A DNA stretch of 32,950 nucleotides, from NCBI GenBank assembly GCA_003551305.1, contig PUMJ01000036.1, positions 1-32,950 on the forward strand, given 5' to 3'. Positions within the stretch are counted from its first letter, which is position 1. Each line of letters opens with the position of its first letter. This stretch comes from Candidatus Brocadiaceae bacterium (GTDB lineage Bacteria; Planctomycetota; Brocadiia; SM23-32). Below the pieces are notes generated by a model. It saw only the letters and a list, made by a program, of their open reading frames with translations. It had not been told where the DNA came from and did no database searches. Shown here in pieces: positions 9,607 through 18,038 of this stretch. The position numbers were made by a program, and so were the translations under genes.

Positions 9607-10049
9607 TCTGCCGGCTCCTGCTCGGGCAGGGGGGGCAGCGCCTCCTGGGGTGGCATATCTTCTTCAGGCAGTTGGGGCTGCACGGCCGGAGGTGTGCGCG
9701 GGTCGGGTCCCAGCAGGCCGGGTCCGACCTGCTCGGTCGGCCCCAGCCGCGCCCGCAGGACAGCGATGAACAGAAACAGCGCCAGCATCACGTAAGTGGC
9801 CTTGGCGATGGGGCTGGCGGAGCGGACGCCCAGCAGGCTGTCTCCGCCCATGCCGCCGAAGGACGCCGCCAGCCCGCCCCCCTGGCCGCTCTGTATCAGG
9901 ATGGCCAGCACGGCCACAAAGGCGAGTGTGAAAAGGTACACCGTCAGCAGCGCTCGCCACTGCATCAGGTAGAAGACCAGCGCCACCGCGAAAAAGACCG
10001 CGATGGTCATTGTCGTTTTCGCCTTGCTGCGAAACTCTTCAGGGTCCAT
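9603..10049 (-). CDS. secG: Preprotein translocase subunit SecG
   Basis: SecG is the small accessory subunit of the SecYEG channel. After a charged N-terminus there are hydrophobic segments at about 13-28 and 33-52. The SecG signature LIQSGQGGGLAASFGGMGGDSLLGVRS (about 52-78) follows, then a last membrane segment at about 85-100. The tail from about 102 is Pro/Glu-rich and cytoplasmic, making it (148 aa) longer than a minimal SecG. The extra N-terminal hydrophobic segment is also unusual against the two-helix standard. It lies 23 bp after tpiA and overlaps yicC by 4 bp. Confidence 0.95.
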   Translation of the reverse strand: MDPEEFRSKAKTTMTIAVFFAVALVFYLMQWRALLTVYLFTLAFVAVLAILIQSGQGGGLAASFGGMGGDSLLGVRSASPIAKATYVMLALFLFIAVLRARLGPTEQVGPGLLGPDPRTPPAVQPQLPEEDMPPQEALPPLPEQEPAE

Positions 10050-10072
10050 GGTGATTTCCCGGTAGTCTCGGT

Positions 10073-10831
10073 TCAGTTGAGAGCAGCTTGCACAATCGGA
10101 ACGAAGCTCTCAACACTCAGGCTCGCCCCGCCCACCAGGGCGCCGTCCACGTTGGGCATGCTCAACAGGTCGGCCGCGTTGTCCGGTTTGACGCTGCCGC
10201 CGTACTGGATGATGGTGGCCTCGGCCACCTCCTCGTCATAGACCTCCCCGAGCACGTTCCGCAGGCAGGCATGCGCCTGGTCGGCCTGCTCGGGGGTGGC
10301 CGTCTCGCCGGTGCCGATCGCCCAGACCGGCTCATAGGCGACGGTGATCTTCTCCATCTGCCCGGCGCTCACGCCGTCCAGGCCGGCCCGGAGCTGGCCG
10401 CTGACGACCTTCTCCATCTGGCCTGCCCTCCGCTGCTCCAGCGTCTCGCCCAGGCAAAGCACCGGTTCCAGGCCGCACTCGAGCGCCTTGTGGACCTTGC
10501 GGTTGATGAACTCGTCGGTCTCGCCGATGACGTGCCGCCTCTCGGAATGCCCCAGGATCACGCAGCGGCAGCCCACGTCCGTCAGCATGGCGCCGGAGAC
10601 CTCCCCCGTATAGGCGCCTTCAGGTTCCGGGTACATGTTCTGGGCGCCGACTTCGATGGGGGTCTTGTTCAGCACGTTAGCGACACAGTTCAGGTAGACG
10701 TAGGGCGGGAAGACGGCCACCCGCACGTCCTGGACGTCGGCCAGTTGCTTCTTCAGGCCCTCGGCCAGGTCATGGCTCCGGCATCCGTCCAGGTTCATCT
10801 TCCAGTTTCCGGCCACGAACAGCCTTCTCAT
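10073..10831 (-). CDS. tpiA: Triosephosphate isomerase
   Basis: It interconverts dihydroxyacetone phosphate and glyceraldehyde 3-phosphate in glycolysis and gluconeogenesis. The 252-residue protein has every catalytic element: NWKMN with Lys11, ILGHSERR with His95, AYEPVWAIGTG with Glu167 and the mobile loop 6, and the phosphate-binding GGSVKPDN near the C-terminus. The ATG at 10831 has no strong Shine-Dalgarno sequence. It starts 39 bp after pheA, and the next gene is secG, a frequent tpi-secG pairing. Confidence 0.98.
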   Translation of the reverse strand: MRRLFVAGNWKMNLDGCRSHDLAEGLKKQLADVQDVRVAVFPPYVYLNCVANVLNKTPIEVGAQNMYPEPEGAYTGEVSGAMLTDVGCRCVILGHSERRHVIGETDEFINRKVHKALECGLEPVLCLGETLEQRRAGQMEKVVSGQLRAGLDGVSAGQMEKITVAYEPVWAIGTGETATPEQADQAHACLRNVLGEVYDEEVAEATIIQYGGSVKPDNAADLLSMPNVDGALVGGASLSVESFVPIVQAALN

Positions 10832-10870
10832 GGTTGTCTGGTCCCGGCAAAGGTATCTGTATAAGCGGGC

Positions 10871-11935
10871 TCATCCGCGGCATCGCGGGAAGGCCCCCAG
10901 CACTTCGAAGGAGATGCACTCCTCCTGCATCTGCCGCAGGGCCTGCGCTGTGCGCTCTTCGTCCGGATGGCCCAGGAAGTCTATGAAGAAGTAATACTGC
11001 CACGCCGCCGTCGGCGAGGGGAACGACTCGATCTTCGTCATGTTGATGGCGTGCGTCTTGAACGGCTCCAGCAGGTCGTGCAGGGCGCCCACCTTGTCCC
11101 GCACGCTGCACAGGATGGCTGTCTTGTCATCCCCGGTCGGCCGGCTCATGTGCGTGCCCAGCAGGAAGAAGCGCGTCACGTTGTGGGAGTAGTCCTCGAT
11201 GTGGTCAGCCAGCACGTCCAACTCGTTGACGGCCGCCAGGCTGGCGTTGCCGATGGCGGCGGCGCCTTCCTCTCGCGCCGCCCGCGCGGCCGCCACGCTG
11301 GTGCTGCTCACCTCCAGCAGCTCGGCCTCGGGCAGGTGTGTCTGCAGCCACCGGCGCGTCTGGCCTAAGACCTGCCCGCGGCTGTAGATGCGCTCGATTT
11401 TCTCGAGCGGGCAACGCGCCATCAGCGCGTGGTGTATCTCGTGCACTATCTCGGCGCATGCCTTCAGCGAGCTGGTCAGGAACCGCGTCAGCGTCTCATG
11501 TATGCCGCCGCCGGTGGAGTTTTCCACCGGCACCACGCCGTAGTCGCACCGTCCGCGCTCGACCTCGCCGAAGACCTCGTCTATCGTGGCCAGGGCCGAA
11601 TACTCGACAGACTTGCCGAAGTGCGAACGCGCTGCGCTATGGGTGAACGTCCCCTCAGGGCCGAGGTAGGCCACCTTGACGGGCTTCTCCAGCGCCAGGC
11701 ACCCGCTCATGATTTCCCGGTAAACGGCGTTGATGCACCTGTCCGAGAGAGGGCCTTCATTCAGCTCGACCACCCGCCGGCTCACCTCTTCGTGGCGCGA
11801 GGGCACGTAGGGGCTGCAATCGCTTGCACTCTTGAGGCGCCCGATCTCCCGCGCCAGTTCGGCCCGGTCGTTGACGAGCCGGACGATGCGGCGGTCCAGC
11901 TGATCTATCTGCTCACGCAGTTCTTCCAACTCCAT
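10871..11935 (-). CDS. pheA: Bifunctional chorismate mutase / prephenate dehydratase (P-protein)
   Basis: It converts chorismate to prephenate and then phenylpyruvate, the committed route to phenylalanine. Domains in the 354-residue form are an AroQ-type chorismate mutase (about 1-85: LREQIDQLDRRIVRLVNDRAE), prephenate dehydratase (about 86-265: YLGPEGTFTHSAA, VVPVENSTGGG, catalytic NVTRFFLLG with TRF at 254-256), and an ACT domain (about 272-345: VGALHDLLEPF). The ACT signature usually written ESRP is ESFP here (303-306), so phenylalanine feedback may differ. The ATG at 11935 is chosen from homology. A TTG at 12001 in the same frame lies too close to the predicted transcription start. First gene of the housekeeping unit. 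Confidence 0.95.
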   Translation of the reverse strand: MELEELREQIDQLDRRIVRLVNDRAELAREIGRLKSASDCSPYVPSRHEEVSRRVVELNEGPLSDRCINAVYREIMSGCLALEKPVKVAYLGPEGTFTHSAARSHFGKSVEYSALATIDEVFGEVERGRCDYGVVPVENSTGGGIHETLTRFLTSSLKACAEIVHEIHHALMARCPLEKIERIYSRGQVLGQTRRWLQTHLPEAELLEVSSTSVAAARAAREEGAAAIGNASLAAVNELDVLADHIEDYSHNVTRFFLLGTHMSRPTGDDKTAILCSVRDKVGALHDLLEPFKTHAINMTKIESFPSPTAAWQYYFFIDFLGHPDEERTAQALRQMQEECISFEVLGAFPRCRG

Positions 11936-12016
11936 GGGCAACCGCACCAGCACAGGAAGGGACCGATGCGCCGGCAGGCCGACGCCGACGCCGCGTTGCA
12001 AGAATAGGCACTATCA

Positions 12017-12045
12017 AGTTTAGAGGACCCCGCGCCGGGTGTCAA
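12017..12045 (-). promoter_or_regulatory. Sigma70-type promoter for the pheA-tpiA-secG-yicC-gmk-rpoZ unit
   Basis: On the minus strand TTGACA (12040-12045) and TAAACT (12017-12022) are 17 bases apart. This is the best-formed promoter in the window after allowing for its GC content. Transcription would begin near 12010, giving a leader of about 75 nt before the pheA ATG at 11935. GGTTTCGTTTG (minus strand) overlaps the -35 and resembles the CG-centred words near 140, 13540 and 18050. Confidence 0.7.
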
Positions 12046-12150
12046 ACGAAACCGCCCCGATGACGGCTGGTTGCTTGTTCAGAGTTGCGAGATGATGGTA
12101 AACGGCGTCTACCGCGGAGCTTTCGAAGCCTGCCTGCCGTGCCTGCGGCG

Positions 12151-12168
12151 CCAGGACACCCGTCCTGG
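12151..12168. other. Perfect 7-bp hairpin in the intergenic region
   Basis: CCAGGAC and GTCCTGG pair across a four-base loop. It lies between the aminotransferase stop and the pheA promoter and has no T run. It could be a secondary stop signal after the hairpin at 12222-12251. Confidence 0.3.
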
Positions 12169-12221
12169 GTCTCGCCGTGTGCCCCCCAGGCCGTACGGCG
12201 AATTGGCCGCAGGACACGGTC

Positions 12222-12251
12222 CCCCCCAACAGGTGCGACCTGTTCGGGGGG
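12222..12251 (-). terminator. Strong hairpin 6 bp past the aminotransferase stop
   Basis: CCCCCC-AACAGGT (12222-12234) pairs with ACCTGTT-c-GGGGGG (12238-12251) around a three-base loop, with one bulged base: about 13 bp of very GC-rich stem. It begins six bases past the stop codon of the aminotransferase on the minus strand. No U tract follows, so it is either a Rho-independent variant without a U run or a 3'-end-stabilising hairpin. Confidence 0.55.
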
Positions 12252-12257
12252 CAGAGG

Positions 12258-13430
12258 CTATGCGCCGCCCCGGCCGGCGAGGTGTGCTGCGGCTCCCCGG
12301 ATGCGCTCGATGCGCTCCTCCAGTTTCTCCGCGCTGGTGCGGGGGTGGTTGTCCACGCGGACGGTGCGGCGCAGGATGTCCAGTGACCGCGCGCACATGT
12401 CCGGGCTGTAGTCCATGCGGCAACCTCGGTTCTGGGGCAGCGCGAACGGGTTCAGCGCGTCGTGGTGGGCGCCGCGGTGGCGCAGCACGGGGTCCCACTC
12501 CGTGTAGACGTGGCGGCCGGTGTTGATCAGTACGACGCCGCCCGCCTCCCGGGCGAATGCCTCCGCCTGTTCGGGTGTGTCCAGCAAAAGGAGGTTACTC
12601 GCCCCGCATTCATGGTCGAGGCTGTGGCAGGGCGAGGGCCGGACCGCGTCGCGCACGGCCGCGAGCACGCGTTTCTTCTGGCGGCGCATCGAGTCGAGCA
12701 TGCCGGGCAGGCGGTCGAGCTGCACGTTCAGGATGGCTCCCTCGAACTCCGAGGCGCGGGCTGAGTTGGCCGTGAAGCCCGGGTACTCCTCGTCCCGCCC
12801 GCTCCAGTAGAAGGCGCAGCAGTCCACGGCGTTGGCCACCCGCTGGAAAGCCTCGCCGTCGTTGGTCACCACGGCGCCGCCTTCTCCGCAGGTGATGTTC
12901 TTGTAGTAGTTGAAGCTGAACGCGCCGAGGTGCCCGATGCTGCCGAGCATCCGCCCCTCGAACCCGCCGCCCACCGCCTGGCAGGCGTCTTCGATGACGA
13001 TCAGGTCATGCTCGGCCGCTACGTGCATAATGGCGTCCATGTCGCAGCTCAGGCCCCACATGTGCACGGGCACCACCGCGCGGGTGCGCGGTCCGGCCGC
13101 GTCCGCCAGCGCCTGCGGATCAAGAGTGGTGGTCTCGTCTATGTCCACGATGACGGGGATGGCGCCCGCCGCCAGCACCGCCACCGCCGTGGCCATGTAG
13201 GTGCAGGCCGGCACGATGACCTCATCGCCCGGCCCTATGCCGACGGCCATCATGGCGGCCGTCAGGGCGGTCGTGCCGCTGGCGGTCATGCGGGCGTGTC
13301 TAACTCCCAGGTGCTCGGCCCAGCGCGTCTCGAAGCGCTCGCACTCCCCGCCCTCGTGGTAGCGGAACAGCCGGCCGCTGCGCACCACGCGCGCGACGGC
13401 GTCTATCTCCTCCTGCCCTATCTCGTACAT
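12258..13430 (-). CDS. DegT/DnrJ/EryC1/StrS-family PLP-dependent aminotransferase
   Basis: A fold-type I PLP enzyme (390 aa) of the sugar-aminotransferase family, whose members aminate keto-sugars or related ketones. Visible motifs are GTTALTAAMMAVGIGPGDEVIVP (about 52-74), IEDACQAVGG with the PLP-ring Asp (about 146-155), and GAFSFNYYKNITCGEGG containing the Schiff-base lysine near 177. Further on, the usual N-terminal-domain sequence gives way to a His-rich segment (TGRHVYTEWDPVLRHRGAHHD). The ATG at 13430 has GAGG at six-base spacing. It is divergent from the amidohydrolase pair at 13686 and is followed by a strong hairpin, so probably monocistronic. No nucleotide-sugar genes adjoin it, and the substrate is unknown. 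Confidence 0.92.
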   Translation of the reverse strand: MYEIGQEEIDAVARVVRSGRLFRYHEGGECERFETRWAEHLGVRHARMTASGTTALTAAMMAVGIGPGDEVIVPACTYMATAVAVLAAGAIPVIVDIDETTTLDPQALADAAGPRTRAVVPVHMWGLSCDMDAIMHVAAEHDLIVIEDACQAVGGGFEGRMLGSIGHLGAFSFNYYKNITCGEGGAVVTNDGEAFQRVANAVDCCAFYWSGRDEEYPGFTANSARASEFEGAILNVQLDRLPGMLDSMRRQKKRVLAAVRDAVRPSPCHSLDHECGASNLLLLDTPEQAEAFAREAGGVVLINTGRHVYTEWDPVLRHRGAHHDALNPFALPQNRGCRMDYSPDMCARSLDILRRTVRVDNHPRTSAEKLEERIERIRGAAAHLAGRGGA

Positions 13431-13533
13431 CGTTGCCTCACCGGGAATCCGCAGGTCGCCGCGCCGGCCCGTCCCGGGCCTTTTCCTTCACGGCCGGTCT
13501 TGACGCGTGAGCATACGCGCCGATTGGGAGAGA

Positions 13534-13550
13534 CGCAAACGATTCGGCCA
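13534..13550. promoter_or_regulatory. CG-centred word related to the 18-nt repeat
   Basis: CGCAAACGATTCGGCC has the half-site CGCAAACG and a CG centre. On the minus strand it reads GAATCGTTTGCG, close to GATTCGTTTCGC in the two copies of the 18-nt word at 140 and 18039. The ten bases ACGATTCGGC recur at 18025-18034. It sits in the divergent promoter region of the aminotransferase and amidohydrolase genes. A LacI-family-type operator is possible but unproven. Confidence 0.28.
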
Positions 13551-13600
13551 AGCAGGCGTTCAGCTGCGGCCTCCTATCGCACTGCCCCGCGCGCGGCACA

Positions 13601-13629
13601 TTGACAAAAAGGGCGGCAGCCGGTACCAC
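13601..13629 (+). promoter_or_regulatory. Candidate promoter for the amidohydrolase pair
   Basis: TTGACA (13601-13606) and TACCAC (13624-13629) are 17 bases apart. The -35 is perfect, the -10 poor. The first gene starts at 13686, giving a leader of about 50 nt. Confidence 0.4.
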
Positions 13630-13685
13630 AGGCGAGCCCTTATCTCGCGGAGCGCATCATCCCCCGGCAAGGAAAGGTCGCGAAG

Positions 13686-14432
13686 GTGAGATTCTATGAC
13701 TGCAATGCATGGGTCGGCACGCCGGCCAACGGCACGCTGTTCAGCCCGCCGACCGCTGGCTCCCTCGTCGCGGCCATGGACGAGGCAGGGGTCGAGAAGG
13801 CCCTCGTCTGGCACATCGCGCAGCATGATTACGATCCCCTGGAGGGCAACGACCTCCTGAGCCGGGCCATCGCCGGACACGAGCGCCTGGTGGGAGTCTG
13901 GACCATGCTGCCCACCCAATGCGGGGAGATCGGCTCCGCTGAAGAGTGGACGGGCCGGCTGATCGAGGCCGGCGTTCAGGCCGTACGCATGTTTCCGGAG
14001 CGGAACCGCTACCTGCCGCGCCCGGAGGTCATCGGCGACCTGCTCTCGGTGCTGGCGGACCGCCGGGTGCCCCTGCTGCTGAGCCTGCGGCGCGGCGCCA
14101 CGTGGGCTATGGCCTATGACCTGCTGGAGGCATTCCCGGCGCTCACTGTCGTGCTGTGTGACCTGGATGTCTGGCCGGCGGACCGCTTCTTCCGGCCGCT
14201 GCTGGACCGGTACGAGCGTGTGCACATCGAGACGAGCACCTACCTCGCCGACGCGGGCATCGAGGCCTTTGTCGAGCGATACGGGGCGGGCCGGATGCTG
14301 TTCGGCTCGGGCTTCCCGGAGTGCTACCCGGGCGGGGCCATGCTGAGGGTGCGGCACGCCGAGATCGGCGAAGCCGGCAGGGCGGCCATCGCCGCGGGCA
14401 ACATCGAACGGCTGCTCTCGGAGGTGCGCTGA
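13686..14432 (+). CDS. Amidohydrolase-fold (COG2159-like) protein lacking metal ligands
   Basis: The 248-residue TIM-barrel protein aligns by eye with the next gene and with amidohydrolase_2 proteins, but every expected metal or catalytic position is changed. The N-terminal HxH site reads FYDCNAWVG, the barrel histidines are replaced (LLLSLRRGATWA, VVLCDLDVW), and the C-terminal FGTDxP is FGSGFPECYPGG. The fold cues AAMDEAGVEKALVW, LVGVWTMLP and AGNIERLL remain. It may be a catalytically dead partner or regulator, or bind something else. The start is GTG at 13686 with AAGGAAAGG upstream. Its TGA overlaps the next ATG by one base, so translation is coupled. Confidence 0.85.
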   Translation: MRFYDCNAWVGTPANGTLFSPPTAGSLVAAMDEAGVEKALVWHIAQHDYDPLEGNDLLSRAIAGHERLVGVWTMLPTQCGEIGSAEEWTGRLIEAGVQAVRMFPERNRYLPRPEVIGDLLSVLADRRVPLLLSLRRGATWAMAYDLLEAFPALTVVLCDLDVWPADRFFRPLLDRYERVHIETSTYLADAGIEAFVERYGAGRMLFGSGFPECYPGGAMLRVRHAEIGEAGRAAIAAGNIERLLSEVR

Positions 14433-15250
14433 TGATCAAGGAGACCCCGCTGACAAGAGCTTTCTGGCAGGACCTCCGCCTCCCTCACTGCCCGATCTAC
14501 GACATGCACGGGCACCTCGGGCGTTACTACGGGATATGGTTCCCCCGTCCGTCGGCCGAGGAGATGGTTCGGTCCATGGACCGGGCCAACGTGCGGATGC
14601 TGTGCTTTGCCTCCCACGCCGCCCTTTTCGCGCCCGACCTGGGCAACCGGACCGCCGTGCAGGCCGTCCGGCAGTATCCGGGCCGGCTGCGCGCCTACCT
14701 GTCCGTCAACCCGAACCACCCGGAGCACATCCGGCGCGACCTCTCGCTCCTGGACGAGCATCCGGACGCGTTCGTCGGCCTGAAGCTTCACCCGGAAAAG
14801 CACCAGGTGCCGGCAACGGCGCCGGCGTACGCCCCGGCGCTCCAGGTAGCGGAGGAGCGAGAGCTGCTCGTGCTCGTGCACTCCTGGGGAGGCAGCAGGC
14901 ACAATGGTCCTGAGCAGATGCGCACGCTGGCCGCCAGGCACCCGGGCATCGCTCTCATCCTGGGGCACAGCCTGCATGGCGCCTGGGACGAGGCGGTGAA
15001 GATCGCCCGGGACTTCGCTCACGTGTACCTGGACCTGACGGCGCTCCTGGACAACGACCGCGGCGTGATCGAGAAGTTCGCCGACGCCGGCCTCGCCGAT
15101 CGCATGCTGTTCGGCACGGACCTGCCGTGGTTCTCCCCGGTGGCCGCCCTCGGCTGTCTGCTCTCGGCGGACATCACGGACGAGGACCGGCATGCCGTAC
15201 TGCACGGCAACGCCGAGGGCCTGCTCGCACGCTTCCCGGGTCTGCCCTGA
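14432..15250 (+). CDS. Amidohydrolase-family metal-dependent hydrolase
   Basis: A 272-residue amidohydrolase_2/COG2159-type TIM barrel. The metal site appears complete: YDMHGHLG (HxH, about 23-30), GLKLHPEKHQ (Lys), LVLVHSWGG (His), ILGHSLHG (His) and FGTDLPWFSP (Asp). Members hydrolyse or decarboxylate small cyclic or aromatic substrates; the substrate here is unknown. The ATG at 14432 overlaps the stop of the ligand-less paralogue as TGATG, which suggests equal expression and perhaps a heteromeric complex. An in-frame ATG at 14321 would overlap that gene by 112 bp and is rejected. Confidence 0.9.
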   Translation: MIKETPLTRAFWQDLRLPHCPIYDMHGHLGRYYGIWFPRPSAEEMVRSMDRANVRMLCFASHAALFAPDLGNRTAVQAVRQYPGRLRAYLSVNPNHPEHIRRDLSLLDEHPDAFVGLKLHPEKHQVPATAPAYAPALQVAEERELLVLVHSWGGSRHNGPEQMRTLAARHPGIALILGHSLHGAWDEAVKIARDFAHVYLDLTALLDNDRGVIEKFADAGLADRMLFGTDLPWFSPVAALGCLLSADITDEDRHAVLHGNAEGLLARFPGLP

Positions 15251-15255
15251 CACCG

Positions 15256-15280
15256 GGCCGAGTGCAGAACGGCCGAGTGC
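15256..15280. repeat. Short direct repeat between convergent genes
   Basis: GGCCGAGTGC occurs at 15256-15265 and again at 15271-15280, in the 43-bp gap between the amidohydrolase stop and the stop of the oligogalacturonate-lyase-like gene. No hairpin with a T tract is evident. Confidence 0.3.
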
Positions 15281-15293
15281 CGCCCACGGCGAC

Positions 15294-16415
15294 TCACTCT
15301 GTGGTCTGCGCTGCGAGAGGGGCCACCGGCGTGACGGCCAGGTCGGGTTGGCCCAGCACCGTGGTGGTGTGCGTCACGAAACGACCGCACGGCGAAAAGC
15401 GCGGATGCGGGTCTATGTGGTACTGCCGCCCCACGGTCAGGTGCTCGGGGTTGTGGCTGATGACAGTCACCTCGCGTCCGGTGTCGTTATTGCAGAAATG
15501 GACGTTGGAGGGACAGCCCCGGTAGAAGCGCCCCCGCCGGTCACCGACCACGTACTGCCCGTGGTTCCAGTCGTGGGCGTGCCAGTGCCACTCCGGCCAA
15601 CCCTCTTCGATTTCGCGCGTGTGGATGTCCACCTTGTAGGTGGCGCGGGGCAGGTCGGGCCGGGGCGTCTCGACGAACCAGACGTGCCGGCCGTCCGCGT
15701 CCCACCACTCGTGGGTCACGCGCGTGGGCGCAGGAAAGATCGGCTTCGGCTCCTCTCCCCGGCGCAGAAGCCACAGGCGGTCCTCGTAGGCCGTCGTCTC
15801 CCCGGTGAAGGGGTGGGTGTGGAAGTCCCAGGCCAGCAGGGCGAGCTCGGGGTCCGTTGGGCTGAACTGGCCGTGGTTGTAGTAACGCTCGGAGGTGGCC
15901 GCCCACAGGTCGTACTCGCCGTCCAGGCTCATTGTGCCGATGACGGATTCGTCGCCGATGAACGCATCAAGCAGCAGGCGTCGGCCGTCGGCGCCGAGTG
16001 TCAGGTGCGTGGCCAGGTGTCCCACGCGCCGCCCCCGCACAACCTCGTCCGGCACGCTGCCCACCTCCTCGACCGGCGCTTCGGCCTCGGCGTCGCGTCG
16101 CCAGACGCTGCTGCCGCTGCACCAGTAGACGCCCGCCTGTCGGTCGTCCACCAGGGGGGATGCGCCGCTGAATCCCGTCTCGGGGTAGCGCCGCACCTCC
16201 TGCCGCTCGAGGTCCACCACGCCCAGGGTCCGCTCGCGGGACGGCGGGAAGGCGCAGTAAAACCACAGGTAGCGCGCGTCCGCGCTGAAGGAACTGTTGA
16301 CGAAGTAGAAGGCGATCTGCGCCGGCGCGACACGGCGGGTCAGGATGTGGCTCCTCACCCCCGATTCGGGATCCTCATAGGTGGTGAACAACTCCGAGAA
16401 GTCGGGCTCAAACAC
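15294..16415 (-). CDS. Oligogalacturonate-lyase-like (PL22-type) beta-propeller
   Basis: The 373-residue protein resembles oligogalacturonate lyase, a seven-bladed propeller that cleaves pectin-derived oligogalacturonides by Mn-dependent beta-elimination in the cytoplasm. The C-terminal signature GRQYHIDPHPRFSPCG supplies Gln331, His333 and His337. THEWWDADGRH (His235) and NHGQFSP (His181) lie in earlier blades, like the metal and catalytic histidines of PL22. No signal peptide is seen. The start is GTG at 16415, preceded by AGGAGAG at about six-base spacing; no ATG fits. It follows the sulfatase by 35 bp on the same strand, suggesting joint processing of a sulfated or pectin-like polysaccharide. 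Many relatives are annotated only as propeller proteins, so the exact substrate is uncertain. Confidence 0.85.
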   Translation of the reverse strand: MFEPDFSELFTTYEDPESGVRSHILTRRVAPAQIAFYFVNSSFSADARYLWFYCAFPPSRERTLGVVDLERQEVRRYPETGFSGASPLVDDRQAGVYWCSGSSVWRRDAEAEAPVEEVGSVPDEVVRGRRVGHLATHLTLGADGRRLLLDAFIGDESVIGTMSLDGEYDLWAATSERYYNHGQFSPTDPELALLAWDFHTHPFTGETTAYEDRLWLLRRGEEPKPIFPAPTRVTHEWWDADGRHVWFVETPRPDLPRATYKVDIHTREIEEGWPEWHWHAHDWNHGQYVVGDRRGRFYRGCPSNVHFCNNDTGREVTVISHNPEHLTVGRQYHIDPHPRFSPCGRFVTHTTTVLGQPDLAVTPVAPLAAQTTE

Positions 16416-16450
16416 GATGTCTCTCCTCAGTTGGGACGGGCGCTTGCGGG

Positions 16451-17872
16451 TCAGTCGGCGGCGGTTCCGCTTCTGTCTATCACCGGCGGGTAGGGACGCC
16501 CCGGCACGAGGCGCTCCCCGTCGCTGAACCCCTCGGGTCGGTCGGCCAGTTCCCGCGCCAGCAAAGTCCGCCATTCGGCCACGCGGTCCGCTTCGGCGCC
16601 GTCCCCGGCCAGGTCGTGACACTCGTTGGGGTCGTCGCTCAGGCGGAAGAACTGCTCCCGGCCGTCGGCGGTGAACCAGATGTACTTCTCCCTCCCGTCG
16701 GTCAGCGTGTGATGGCGGGCCGAATGCTCGATGTGGAGGTGACCGCGCCAGGGCGTCTCCCGGCCCTGCAGTAGCGGCAGCAGGCTTCGGCCCTCGACCG
16801 AGTCCGGCACCTCCGCGCCCGCCATCTCCAGCAGGGTCGGCATGACGTCCTCCAGGCAGGCCGGCTGGTCCACCACGGCGCCGGGGGCGAAGTCCATGCC
16901 GCGCGCCGGGCGGACCAGCAGGGGTATGCGGGCCGAAGGTTCGTAGGGCACGCCCTTGCGCCACAGGTAGTGGTCGCCCAGCATCTCCCCGTGGTCGCTC
17001 GTCAGCATGATGACCGTGTTGCCGTCGGTCATCCTGTCAATGCCGCGCACGGGGTTGAGCAGGCGGTTGAGCTGGTCGTCAATGTGGTTGACCAGGCCGT
17101 AGTAGCCCGCCCGGGCCGAGCGCAGGGCCTCGCCCCGCAGATCCACCCGCGACGCCTCCTGGCCCAGTCCCAGCCCGTGGTCGCGGGGCGGCCGGGCCCA
17201 GTCCCCGATGACCGGCTCAGGGACGCCGGCGCGGAGGTAGCGCTCGAAGTAAGCAGCGGGCGGCACCAGCGGCGGGTGCGGCGCCAGGAACGAGACCACC
17301 AGGAAAAACGGGCAGGACGGGTCGCGCCGGTCCAGAAAGTCCAGCGCCCGGTTTACCGTCCAGTTGGTCGGGTGGTATGCCTCGGGCATGTGCCAGGGGC
17401 GGGCCGTCCAGTCATTGTGCATCACGCCGGTTCCGTAGGGCCCGCCGCTTCCATCGGGCTCTCTGCGCGCCAGCCACCGGCCGTAGTCGTCGGCCTCGGG
17501 CCGGCGGCTGTCAGAGACCACCATGTGCTGGAAGCCGTACCGCTTGCGCGGCGGGTGCTGGTGCATCGAGCGGCCGATCCAGACCGTCTGGTAGCCCGCC
17601 GCCGAGAGCGCCCCGGGCAGGGTGGCCGGCGGGTGCCACTCCACGCCGGTCCGATAGCCCACCATGCCGTGTGTGCCGGGGGACCGGCCGGACAGCAAAC
17701 TGCGCCGGGCCGCGATGCAGGTCGGGCACGTTGTGTAGGCGCGCCGGAAGCGGACGCCCTGACCGGCCAGGCGGTCCATGGTCGGCGTCAGCAGCACCGG
17801 GTGCCCCTCGATGCCCAGGCAGTCTCCACGCAACTGGTCGGCCACGATAAGCAGGATGTTCGGACGCCTCAC
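16451..17872 (-). CDS. Formylglycine-dependent sulfatase
   Basis: A type I sulfatase of 473 residues from the GTG at 17872. The N-terminal metal strand is RRPNILLIVADQLRGD. The signature CIAARRSLLSGR gives the CxAxR sulfatase core with Cys52 as the residue converted to formylglycine. The second signature is GYQTVWIGRSMHQ, and the late metal site is TSDHGEMLGDHYLWRKG. The C-terminus has the usual YIWFTADGREQFFRLSDDP strand. GGGAG sits six bases before the GTG; a longer start at 17932 lacks homology. No signal peptide is obvious, so it may be cytoplasmic or use an unseen export route. It is the first gene of a two-gene unit with the oligogalacturonate-lyase-like protein. The modifying enzyme is not in this window. 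Confidence 0.93.
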   Translation of the reverse strand: MRRPNILLIVADQLRGDCLGIEGHPVLLTPTMDRLAGQGVRFRRAYTTCPTCIAARRSLLSGRSPGTHGMVGYRTGVEWHPPATLPGALSAAGYQTVWIGRSMHQHPPRKRYGFQHMVVSDSRRPEADDYGRWLARREPDGSGGPYGTGVMHNDWTARPWHMPEAYHPTNWTVNRALDFLDRRDPSCPFFLVVSFLAPHPPLVPPAAYFERYLRAGVPEPVIGDWARPPRDHGLGLGQEASRVDLRGEALRSARAGYYGLVNHIDDQLNRLLNPVRGIDRMTDGNTVIMLTSDHGEMLGDHYLWRKGVPYEPSARIPLLVRPARGMDFAPGAVVDQPACLEDVMPTLLEMAGAEVPDSVEGRSLLPLLQGRETPWRGHLHIEHSARHHTLTDGREKYIWFTADGREQFFRLSDDPNECHDLAGDGAEADRVAEWRTLLARELADRPEGFSDGERLVPGRPYPPVIDRSGTAAD

Positions 17873-18038
17873 AGCAGTCTCCCGCAGAGTCAGGTCTTCC
17901 GGACGCGGACGTTGCACCCGCCGCGCCCGCACAGGATGACGGGCCGACCAGCCACATTCAAGCCAATGGCCGCTTCATCCAGCGCGCTCCGGCGAAGAGG
18001 CGGCCGCTGCGCACTGCCCTGAAGACGATTCGGCGAGC

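Noticed and set aside
13500-13528. Second plus-strand promoter starting with TTGACG at 13500
   Set aside because: No acceptable -10 box occurs at 16-18 bases; the one at 13601 is better placed.
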